From IMG/VR virus record IMGVR_UViG_3300030101_003614, positions 1-48,737 of that record: a DNA stretch of 48,737 nt. One strand, written 5' to 3'. The DNA is from a virus. Numbering within the stretch: position 1 is the first letter of the stretch; each line of letters opens with the position of its first letter. The position numbers and the translations under genes are program-made. Below, in pieces: positions 14,714 to 26,100 of this stretch. The notes beneath the pieces are model-generated. The model ran no database searches. It saw only the letters and a program-made list of their open reading frames with translations, and was not told where the DNA came from.

Positions 14714-14721
14714 TATATTTG
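14714..14721 (+). promoter_or_regulatory. Candidate -7 element of the late ejection-protein promoter
   Basis: TATATTTG fits the Bacteroidota -7 consensus TAnnTTTG exactly. No good TTTG -33 element is seen at the right distance, only a T-run near 14692. A strong hairpin (ATCTAGG-AGAAA-CCTAGAT, 14727-14745) begins five bases downstream and would lie at the 5' end of the transcript. Confidence 0.35.
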
Positions 14722-14794
14722 TAATGATCTAGGAGAAACCTAGATTATGACAAAAAACTATCAAAAAATAGTTAAAAGTTAATAAGTGGTTTGG

Positions 14795-14828
14795 AAGCTA
14801 TAGGGCTATGTCTTATAGCTTTTTTTTT
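14795..14828 (+). terminator. Terminator-like hairpin in front of 14843
   Basis: AAGCTATA (14795-14802), an 11-nt loop, TATAGCTT (14814-14821) and a run of nine T ending at 14828. The next ATG is 14 bases downstream. No rightward gene lies upstream for 3.8 kb except the already terminated replication operon, so as a plain terminator it would have little to stop; an attenuator or leader function is likelier. Confidence 0.65.
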
Positions 14829-14842
14829 GTAAAAAAATTCAG

Positions 14843-15670
14843 ATGGGATTAAAGCGTAGACAAAAAAAATTAAATGAATTAAGTGCTACAATACAGCAGG
14901 ACATGTTAAACACAGCACGAGGAACACAGAGTCAGTTTTTATCAGCAGTAGGTCAACCATTATCAGAATTAGAAACGCTAGGTCAATTATTTAGACAGCA
15001 GGCAATGACACCTTTTTCTCAAACAGTACAGGGTCAAGGATTAGTAGATATTATAGAAGGTCAATCAGAGCAAGCTCAAGAAAGATTAGCAGAACAATCA
15101 GATTTATTAGGTCTTTCAGATGAGGCTTACTTGAGTGGTACTCAACAAATAGCAGACTCAGAACAAAAAAGACTACAATCACTCTTTAGTTTAGGTGAAT
15201 CATCAAGACAAAACGCATTGAGAGGCTACGGAAACATACTTAATAACTTGATTGGAGTACAAGAATCTGGATTTAGATTAGGACTAGGAATGGCACAACA
15301 GACGGCAAATCAAGCTCGTTTAGCTTTAGCAGATCAAGACAGAGCTAGATCAGAACTTATTGGAGAAGGTGTAGATGCAGTAGTAGATATTACTCAATTA
15401 GCACTTAGCCAAGGTGGTGGTGGAACGACTACTACATTCCCTGGTTATTCTGACATTAGATTAAAGAAAAATATATCAAGAGTAGGAAAATCTGCTCAAG
15501 GACATAACATATATACTTTTGAATATATTGATAAAGATAAATTTGGACATGGTTTATATAGAGGGGTAATGGCTCAAGAATTAGAGTCACATAGTGTTAG
15601 AAGAGATAGTAATGGGTATTATAAAGTAAATTATGACACAATAGATGTAAACTTTGAAAGAATCAAGTAA
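14843..15670 (+). CDS. Probable ejection (internal virion) protein with C-terminal S74 chaperone domain
   Basis: The 275-residue protein has a long Gln/Ala/Leu-rich helical body (about 5-170), a short Gly/Thr linker (QGGGGTTTTFPG) and a C-terminal S74-like segment starting near residue 203. That segment has SDIRLK (the Ser/Lys self-cleavage pair), HNIYTFEYI and YRGVMAQELE. The rich helical body and its position before two larger ejection-type proteins match T7 gp14-like small internal proteins. S74 domains are usually on fibres, so this use is unusual. No Shine-Dalgarno sequence; the start follows a terminator-like hairpin. Confidence 0.75.
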   Translation: MGLKRRQKKLNELSATIQQDMLNTARGTQSQFLSAVGQPLSELETLGQLFRQQAMTPFSQTVQGQGLVDIIEGQSEQAQERLAEQSDLLGLSDEAYLSGTQQIADSEQKRLQSLFSLGESSRQNALRGYGNILNNLIGVQESGFRLGLGMAQQTANQARLALADQDRARSELIGEGVDAVVDITQLALSQGGGGTTTTFPGYSDIRLKKNISRVGKSAQGHNIYTFEYIDKDKFGHGLYRGVMAQELESHSVRRDSNGYYKVNYDTIDVNFERIK

Positions 15671-17176
15671 ATGGCATTATTTGGGAATATAGAAAACGCA
15701 AAAGATCAGCAGTTAGCAAAAATACTTTCTGGTACAGCTCAAAATAAAACTTTAGAGGAAATACAGAATGATATTAGTATACAGCAAGAACAATCTGATC
15801 CACCTATGGGATCACCTTTAGGAGATGCTACTGTTCCTGTAACGAATCAAGTAAATCAAGCTACACCACAGCCTGTTTCATTAGCAACACAACCAAAGAT
15901 ACCACCATCACCGATATCTATGGAACAGCAACAAATGAACAATCAAGCTACAATGTTCGGTCAGTTAGCTCAGATGCAACAAACAGACCCATTTGATGCA
16001 GTATTAGGTGATAAGCCTACTATAGATCAAGAAAGACTTAAAAGAGCTAAGACTCAAGATTTAATCAATGCATTTGGTGATATAGCTAAGGTTGGAGCTG
16101 GGTCAATTATGTTAGCTACAGGAGGCATGCCTACTTCAGCATTAACCAATCCAAAAGATAGAGGTATTTCTGCGATCAAAGGTGTGTATGATGACTACTA
16201 CAAAGAGCTTGCAGACTATAGAGATAAAGAAAGTAGAGTAGCCTTAGCTAAGATACAAGACGAATCCAGAAAGGCATCAGATAAAGCTAAAATGGATTTT
16301 GACAGAGAAAAGTTTGAAGCTACACAAAGAGCTAATCAAGAAAGACTAGACGAACAACAAAGACAATTTAATATAACAACTCAAATAAATCAAAAGGATA
16401 GAGATAGAAGGTTTGCATTAGAACAAGAAAACTTAAATCTAAAAAGACAATCAAACAAAAATTTAGCTGACAGATTAGGGCTAGAGTTAGAAAAATTTAA
16501 AGAACAGCAACTACAGAATGATAGAAAATATAATGAATTCTATATTAATTTAGATGAAGAAAGAAAAGCTAGTGCAGATGCTTTACTTTTGAAACAAATA
16601 GAGATTGAACAGATTATAAAAAGAAACAACACATCAGAACTTAAAACTGGTTTTGATGCTGTTAAAGAAGGTAGAGATGCATTAGTAGACACATATAGTG
16701 GATTAACGTATGGAAATGCTATAACAGAATTTAGAAATAACCCAGATACACAGGAAGGTAGAGATGCAAAAAGGTATATAGATTCATACAATGAGTTGGC
16801 TGAATTAGAACAAATATTGTTTACAAGGCTAAGAGGAGATAATCAAGTAACTAATCAAGTAACAACTAGTGAATCTGTAGAACAAACAAATCCATCAGAT
16901 TCATTGCAAAAATCTGTAAGTGATGAATTAAATAATATATATGGCAAATTAGATGCTGATTTTACAGAAAGTCTATTTGGAAAAGGAATGGGAGCTGGTG
17001 GAACTCTTAATGTTACAAATCTTCAGAATGCTATAACGTATTTAGAAAACCCACAAAATTTGTTTAAGATACAAGAAAAGTTTGGATTTAGTGATGATGA
17101 ATTAGAGACGAAGAGACAGGAATTGCTTTTTAATCTTAATAAAAACATAAGACAGATACAATCATTAAATCAGTAA
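15671..17176 (+). CDS. Probable ejection (internal virion) protein, coiled-coil rich
   Basis: The 501-residue protein begins directly after the previous stop. It has a Gln/Pro-rich N-terminal region (about 30-110), a Gly/Ala-rich hydrophobic patch near residue 140-155 (AKVGAGSIMLATGGMPTSAL), a charged coiled coil at about 180-320, and a helical C-terminal domain. No catalytic motif. Size order, position and composition fit the middle member of a three-protein ejection set as in T7 gp14/15/16-like modules. This rests on context rather than on a recognised domain. Confidence 0.65.
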   Translation: MALFGNIENAKDQQLAKILSGTAQNKTLEEIQNDISIQQEQSDPPMGSPLGDATVPVTNQVNQATPQPVSLATQPKIPPSPISMEQQQMNNQATMFGQLAQMQQTDPFDAVLGDKPTIDQERLKRAKTQDLINAFGDIAKVGAGSIMLATGGMPTSALTNPKDRGISAIKGVYDDYYKELADYRDKESRVALAKIQDESRKASDKAKMDFDREKFEATQRANQERLDEQQRQFNITTQINQKDRDRRFALEQENLNLKRQSNKNLADRLGLELEKFKEQQLQNDRKYNEFYINLDEERKASADALLLKQIEIEQIIKRNNTSELKTGFDAVKEGRDALVDTYSGLTYGNAITEFRNNPDTQEGRDAKRYIDSYNELAELEQILFTRLRGDNQVTNQVTTSESVEQTNPSDSLQKSVSDELNNIYGKLDADFTESLFGKGMGAGGTLNVTNLQNAITYLENPQNLFKIQEKFGFSDDELETKRQELLFNLNKNIRQIQSLNQ

Positions 17177-17180
17177 CTAA

Positions 17181-20100
17181 ATGGCTAATGGTAAAAAAAA
17201 TAAATTCTCTATTGATCTAGGATTTAATGTTACAGATCAGCCTTCTTTATCAGAACAAACATCTGATCTACCAGATACAACTAATTTAAATTTTGATTTT
17301 TCAAGACCTATAGATAGGGTAGATATGAATTTGCCTAGTTATAAATCTGGTGAGTCTACATGGTATCCAACTAAATATTTTTTAGAAGGAGTAGAGCAGG
17401 GTTATAAAGGTATAGAAGGAGGATGGAATTACCTTCAAACTCTAGATGGTGATTTAAGTTCATTTGATAAATTAGAACTATTAAAAGAGTTTGAAAAATC
17501 CTTACAAGATGCTCCACCACCAGCAGAAGATTTTTTATCAGTAAAAGGTTTAGGACAGTTTCTTGGACAATTAGTACCTTCTGCTTTAACATCATTAGCA
17601 GGAGTAGGAACGGCATTTGTTACTAAAAATCCATACATAGGAGGTGCAGTAGCTAGTCTAGGTTTTGGAGGATTAGCAGTTTCTTCATTTGGTCAAGGAA
17701 TGAAAGAATATGATACATATAAATTATCTAAAGGTGAAGACCCATTTAATACAAAAGCTGATATAAATTTAAGATACGGTCAATCATCTGTCAATGAAAG
17801 AAAAATTATTGGAGCTACATATGGTGCTTTTGAATTTATTGGTGAGACAATTCCTTTTGTTAAGTTTGTACCTAAAACATTTAGAAATCTAGCAGTACGA
17901 GGTGCTGGAGATAAGATAATGAAAAGATCGTTTCATCCAGAATTATCTGATGAATTTATAGAAAGTGCAAATAAATCATTTATAAACTTTGCTAAAAAAA
18001 ATAATGCTAATAAAAAATTAGCTACTAAACTTTTAGGTCTTGGATCATTAGAAGGAGCTGGAGAAGTTGTTACTGAAGTAGGTCAATCATTTGGTGATTA
18101 TTTAATTACTGAAGACAAGACTGCATTTGACAACATAGCACAAGAATCTGGTAAAGCATTTTTAGGAGGATTACTTATGGGTACAGGCTTAGGGCGTGTA
18201 TCATATGGAGCTCAAAATAACATGAATAAGCAAAGAAGAGAGAATCAACAAAACTTATTTTTTACTGAGCATGATGATAAATTTCAAGAAATAGTAAATA
18301 TTAAAGAAAAAGACGATGGGTCTAAAGAATTTACTTTGATGGATGCTTATGGAGACGTTACACCAAAAGTCAAAGATACAGAGATAAAAGGTCAGATAGT
18401 AAATCTATCTAACGATCAGTTTAATGCTATATTGAAAAGTAAACAAGATGATATAAACCTACAAGATGAAGCCTTTATCTACAATAACAACTTTGAGTTA
18501 GAACAGCAAAAAGAAAAACTTATAGACTTAGGAAAATTTGTAAACTCGCAACAGAAAAAAGGTGAAGAAACAAATCCTGTAATAAACATAGCAAACATAA
18601 ATGGGGATGATATAGTAATAACAGGAAGAGGAGATGCAGATAGTAACATATTGTTTGGTTTTAAGCTAAGTGAATATTCTGAAGGAGGAACTGCTAATGT
18701 AGAAGTATTTAGAACAGATCAGATAGAGAACAATGAAATAAAATCCGTGAATGTTGATGAAGCTACAAGTCTAATAGAACAACAAAAGAAAAAAAATATA
18801 GAGATAGTAGAATCTTCTTCAAGACCCGTTATAGGACAAAAGTTTAATATAGATAATAAAGAATGGAAGGTAGTAGGTTCATCTGCTAATGAGGTAAGAA
18901 TACAAGACAAAGATGGTGATGTAGAGACGTTAGATATAGCTCAGTATACAGAATTGAATACTGATACGGATGGATCAATGCAAGAAAACACAGAAACCAC
19001 TGGTGCAACTATTTCTTTAGATCAAATTCAATTTAATGAGGATGGAAACATTATTCCAGAAATTAAACCAAAAGATGCTGTAGCTGAAAAATTTGAAGTA
19101 GGTAAGAAAACATTCAAAGTTAAATCACTAAATAAAGACACAGGATCAAGAGAATTATCAGAGGTATACAAAACACAAAAGACAGCTCAAAAGTATGCTG
19201 ATTTACTTAATGAAGAGTATGGTAATCAAACCTTTGAAATTGAGGACAGAACTGATAAGAATGATCCTCTGGCTAAAAACAATTTTATCATTGTTGCTAA
19301 GCCTAAGATTAATGATAATCAGATAAAGAAAATAAAAGCTAAAGCAAAAGAGATACAGGCAAAAGAAAAAGTCTTTAGTCCAGCCGCAGATGATGTTCTG
19401 AAAGCTATAGAAACTAATCAAGGCAAGGAGCAGGCAGATATATTTAAGGCTGAGTATGATAGGCTAGTAGAAAAGACCATACAAGCAAGACAAAAGAAAG
19501 AAAAAGCTCCTAAAGTCAAAGGAGAAAAGGTTTATCATGGATCACCTACTAAGATTACAGGAAATACAATAAAAAGAGGTAGTGAAGAAGCAATTTTTGT
19601 TACGCCACAAAAAGAATATGCTAGTATTTATATGGGTACATCGGATGATGGTACAATAACAGAATTAACATTGACTAAAAACAAAATATCAAAACTTTTT
19701 GATTTAAGAAACCCAAAACACGTAGAAAAATTAAAAGAAGGGTTTATAAAAAACAATGAACAACTAGAGGTTGAATATGATTCTAAAGAATCTGCTTTAA
19801 GAGACTATGATAATGCTATAAAAAGCATGAGAGAATCTAGTAGAGAAGGATTGAATGATTGGGCAACTGGTGGTAATTACATGGCACAAATGGAAAATGC
19901 AGGATTTGAAGGAGCAATTTTTTCTGAAAGACCTAATGTTATAAGTTATGCTTTATTTGACAAAGAAATTACAGTTAGTAAGCCACGTGAGACAGTTAAA
20001 ACTAAAAAAGTAACAAAGAAAGAAACTAAAAAGACCACAAGTGAGACAAAAACTAAGAAAAAAGTGTCTCAAAAACCTAAAGTTGTAATTAAAAAGGTTG

Positions 20101-23100
20101 ATCCTCAAATAAAAATTAAATTTTCAAGAGAATTTTTCCAACAATTACCACAAGTAGACGAAAAAAGAGACAAAGGTATGTACTTTACAAGGGTAGTTTC
20201 ACCTTTAAACAAGAATCAAGTAAAAAAAGTAGAGACAATAATCAATAGGATCAAAGGATCATGGAAAAACTCACCTAATACCATCGTATATCAGTCATTA
20301 GACGATTACAGATTAGATAATGGACAGGCTAACGTAGACAAATTCACAAATGCTTTCTACGACCATGATAATGATCAGATCGTGTTCTTCGCTGACATGT
20401 TTACTGACGCAGGAAAGGTACAAAAAAAATTCTATCACGAGACAATAGGACATCAAGGACTCAAAGGTATTTTTTCTGACAAAGAATTGAATCAAAATTT
20501 AGATAGTGTATTTGCAAAACTTGATCCAAAAAACATTACACTCCAACAAATAGTATTTAGTTATCATCATCATTCTTTGGACAACTCATTAATTTTTGAT
20601 CCTAAAAAGAATTATCTCAATGAGGTTAAACCAAATGGATTTTCTTTGACTCTTCAAGACAAAAGAGATATAGCTGAAGAATACATAGCAAATGAGGCAG
20701 AAAAAGTTGAAGTTAGGGCTACTACAAATCGTTTAGTAAAACTTTTTAACACCTCAATACAAAAACTTACAGGAAAAAAACCAAACTTGCTAGATAAGGA
20801 GGTTAAGGAGATCATACAGGCATCAAAACAATATTTAAAGGTAGGGGATCAGTACGTTAATAAAAATGCCGTAAAACAAGCTACAGCCAATAATTATAAT
20901 GTAGCTGGAGGTAAGGATACAAAAAAGGCATCTTCATCTAGAGTATTACAAAAAATTAAACAAAATAGAGATTTTAGAAGAAGTCAGCTAGCTAGTCAAG
21001 TAGAGATTATAAATGATTCTATAGATATACTTGAAAAAGATTACAAGAAAGGCAAAACAGTAAACACCTCAAAAGGTAAAGATGTGGTTTCTATGAAATT
21101 AATAGAAAACTTACTTGGCAAAAACAATAAAGCAGATGAACAATATTTAAAACTTGCGAATATAATTAAGGACTACAATCAAGTCAAAGGATCGTATTCT
21201 GAAAACATTACAGATATTAATGAAGCTAAACAAGTATTTGATGAAATCAAATTAGATATAAAGTCAAATCTTTTATTTATATACAATAGTATTGATCCAG
21301 ATATAAGAAACATTTCCAAACTATGGTATGATTCTTCACATTCTACTATAGCTAAAAAATTCTCTGATGAATATGGTATTACAAGAGATCAAGCGTCTGG
21401 TATTATTGCGGTTATGTCACCACAAAAAGATTGGTTTAGAAATATAGGTTTAGCAGAAAGAGTTTTAAAAATAGCAATAGGTAACAAAGGATATGCTTTT
21501 GATCAAAACATGGCTAATTACATTTTAAATTCTGTAGATGCAAAAGGCAATAAAATATTTTTAAAAAATTTAAAAACTACAGAAAGAAAAAAGAAAGTAA
21601 ACAGTTTAGTAGGAAAAAAGATACAACAACTTGATGGTACAGATGTAGGACTTTTTATCAGAGCTTTTGATTGGGAGTATTTAGGCGATAGAAGTTATTA
21701 TAATTATTCGCCTACAGGAGATGTAATTGGTAAAGTAAAAACAAAATTAGGATTAGATTCTAAAATAGCTTGGGGATCAACAGGAGAAATAGCTAAAGCT
21801 GTAAGTATTATACAAAACGGATCAAAAGAAAATATATCTGATCAGCTAGGTGATCAACATAAAGTTAGAAGTTTTTATAATAACATATCTGACCCTAAAG
21901 ATGTAAATTCAGTTACCATAGACACACATGCTATTGCATCTGCATATCTATTACCACTTAGTGGAAGTAGTCCAATTACTTTACTTGGTTTAGGAGGCTC
22001 ACCATCATCTTTAGTCACTGGTGTTAAGGGTAGCTATGGGTTAATAGCTGATGCATATAGAGAGGTAGCTACTGACCTAAAAATATTACCAAGAGAATTA
22101 CAAAGTATAGTCTGGGAAGGTATACGAGGTTTTTATAGCGACACATTTAAAAGAAATAAAAACAGTGTACTGCAAGTTACTAGAATATGGGAGGACTATA
22201 AACTAGGTAACATCAAAGACAAAAAAGAAGTATTTAAAAAACTCAAAGAAATAGGTGGAGACTTCAATAATCCTGTATGGCTAGAGAATGTACTTAACGG
22301 AGACAATACTCAAGTAGAACAAAAGGCTATAGATCAAGACCTAGCTAATTTAGATGTAGATGTATTAGAAGGGCAAGAAAATGCAGAAGCTGAAAAGGTA
22401 TTTAAACAATCTAGAGACTACGTAAACTCAGAACAATTTAAAAAATTCTTTGAGGGATCAACTGTAATCAATAGCGATGGATCACCTAAAGTAATGTTCC
22501 ATGGATCACCAGCTACAGATAATATTAACCAGATATGGTTCAATAGTAAGTATATAGGTCAAGGAAATGATCAGTTAGGTGCTGGATTTTACTTTAGTTC
22601 AGAGCCTATGGAGGCAGGTGCATATGCAGAAACTTATAAATTAGATGGTGCTTTGACAGATAGAATAAAAAGAAGAATTGCAGGGACTAAGTTTTCACCA
22701 GGGATTGTTCCTGTATATATATCTATCAAAAATCCTATGCCTAATATTTTTGCAACCACAAAAGAACAAGTAAAAAAATTAATATTAGCCTCACCTTTAG
22801 CTCAATCTAAAGATGAATATGTAAATCCTTTTGTGGATTGGTTTCCAGAATTTGGTGAACTAATAAAACAAAAAGATGGTTTAGATTACATGGCTGATCA
22901 AGTAGCAGATTCATATTCGGATTTCTCAGACAATGGTGCTAATATGATACAAACAAGACGCACTCAAGATCTTATTATGAATGACTTTTACGAAGGTGGA
23001 CAGTTAGCTCCAGTTATGTTAAAAGCAATTAAAGATATTTATAAATACGATGGTTACATACTTGATGAAAATATAGGTGATAGAAGAAAATTTACTGTAG

Positions 23101-26100
23101 TAGCATTTTTTCCAGAGCAGATACAATCAGCACTTCAAACAGACATACCAATCAACAATACACCTATAAAAAAATCTATACATATGGATTATCCATATAA
23201 TGAAAACAAAAGAGATAATCTTATCAACAAAATGTTAAATAGTTTATATCTCTTACCAGAGAATAAAAAAATAGGATATGGAGAGTTGGTAAGACATTTT
23301 GTGCAGTATACAGGATATGACATACCGATAGGTAAATGGTTAGGTATTAACGATAAAATTAAAAACAAAAAATTGTTGCCATCTCAAATTTGGGATATTA
23401 TATCTGAACAACAGATTGACGTATTAGATTTAACACCAAACTCAAATAGCAAATTGTTGGTATTATCCAAAAAATACAATAAACAACGTAACGAAGAAAA
23501 TGAATCGTTTATTGATAGTAGTCTTGATTTTTATATAAGAGGAGACATAGTTGAAAGAACTTTAATACTTCTCGCAGGAAAGGATGTATCTAAAAATATT
23601 GACGTTGTGACAGCTCATAAAAAGCTGATAAAGTATGCTACATTAAACAACATGGATAATATAATATCTACAGATATTAAATCTTTAAATCAAATTAAAA
23701 CCACTCATGATTTTAAAGCTCCTATATCTAAAAAAAGATTTGAAACACCAACAGGATTTGAAACTTATTACAATCTAGAGTTAACTCCTGTACTCAAAAG
23801 ATTATCACTTAAAGAAAGCAATATAAGTCAATCACTTGATTTAGAGCTGACAACAGGAGTGAAAAAAAGTTATGATGAAAAAAGATGGCTACTTCAAGAT
23901 GATTTATTATTTCTAAAAAGACTACAAAATGAAATAGAAGAAAGAACAGGAAAAAAGATCAAAGATTATAATAATGCGTATGTTCTTGAAAATTTAAGCA
24001 AAGGTAAAATACTTAATTCTTTTGAAAAGTTTGAATTTGAATACGAAACACCTTTAAAAAACGCAATAAGTAATATTGTGAATGATAATCAAAATATCTT
24101 TTTTCAAGACATAAACGATTACGTATATGCAAAACACGCCTTAGAGAGAAATAAAATAAAACCTTCTGGTATGTCTAATGAAAAGGCTATTGAAATAGTC
24201 ACCGAGTTTGAAAAAACAGTATCTAAAAAACAAGTAAATAGTCTGATAGATGTTATAAAAGACATAAACAGATTTTACGTACAGTTAGCATATGATAGTG
24301 GACTAATTACTAATGAGAGATATAATGTTATGTTTCCAACGAAAAAAGGAGGTAAAAAACAAATGTTTGATTTTTATGTTCCACTGAGAGGTTTTGAAGA
24401 ATCAGAAACAGATAATTCAATATTTGTAGATTTAAATAAAAAAATGAAAGGTAGGGTTTCTAAAGCAGATAGTCCTCTCGCATATTTATTAGCATCAGCT
24501 CAAACTGTAATTACACAGGCAGAAAAAAATAAATATAAATTAGCTTTATACAATTTACTTTTAGAGAACCCAGATTCTAAATCTTATGAGATTAAAAACT
24601 TGTATTACAAAGAAGTAGATGGAAAAATTATAGAGGATGATGTCAAAGGAGATAAAGGTAAATTAACAATATCTGAAAAAGATTATAAGCTAGGAAAACA
24701 AATACAAAGGTTTCAAATGTCTGGTGATCCTAGACTTACTACTATTAGTGTGAAAGTTAATGGTCAGAGAAAAGTTATTGAATTTTTTGGAGATGATAAT
24801 ATAAAAATAGCTCAAGGAATTAATAAATACATAGACCCAGAAAGCAAAGCAGGTAAGTTTCAAAAATTAGCAAGTAGTGTTGGTGATTTCGGTGGACCAT
24901 TTTCTTTGTCTAGAATTAATGGTGTTATGAGAAGTTTCTTTACGCAATACTCTCCAGAATTTATACCTATTAACTTCTTTAGAGATATTACTGCTGGATT
25001 AATAAATATTACTGTAGATTTTGACAGCTCTACAAGAAACGCTGTTTTAAAAGAAACTTTTAAATCTATGGGAGCTTTAAAAGGATTTTTTGCAGGAAAC
25101 AAAAGAAAATTTCCAAAAGGCGAAGAAGGAGATATGTTAAAATTATTTATAGAAAACGGAACTAGGACTGGATATTCACAACCTAGAACTGTTGATGAAC
25201 TTAAAAAAAGTTTAAATGATTTTGATAAAATATTAGAGCCTACTGACAAAGGAATAAAGTTTCAGACGGTAAAAAAATTACAAGATGGTAGTTATACTTT
25301 TGGTAAGTCTATTCTTGATCTTTTAGATCAAACTAATTTAATATTAGAAAATACTGTAAGATATTCTGCTTTTAAAGTTTTAGTTAATAAAGGTGAGTCA
25401 GTAGATACAGCGAGTAAATATGCTAAAGACCTAACAGTAAACTTTAATAAAAAAGGTATGTTAACAAATGACATAGCTAAAAATTATTTGTTCTTTAATG
25501 CAGGAGTGCAAGGTGTTGAAAGAATTACTAGACCATTTTTCACTGGTAAAGCAGGTAGAGCAGCAAGTGTTTTTGCTACCATTGCAGCAGCAGGATTTTT
25601 TAATCAAATGGCAGTGAGATTGATCGCAGGAGAAGATGAGGATGGTAAATATTTTTATGATAAATTGCCAGAATATGTAAGAAATAAAAATATAATAATT
25701 GTAAATCCTTTGTGGCTATTGGGTCTTAGTGATGTTAAATTTAAAACTTTTCCTTTACCTTATGGTTTTAATGCTATATATAGTGTTTCTGATCCTATAG
25801 TAAGATATGGATTAGGATACCAAAGTTTTGCATCTTCAGCAGCAAGCATGGCAGATAATGTTGCAGAGTCTTTTTCACCTCTAGGTTCTGTTAATTCAGA
25901 AAACAGAACATTTGGAGAATCTGTTTTATCTTATATTGCTCCAACAGCTTTACAGCCAGTTATAGAATTAAGTCAAAATAAAAATTTTATGGGATCAAGA
26001 ATTTACCCAGAAGATAATCCATTCTCAAAAGATGAAAAACCTGGCTTTAGAAGTGCATACTCTAATAGTGCAGATTACGCTGTATTCATATCTAAAGCCT

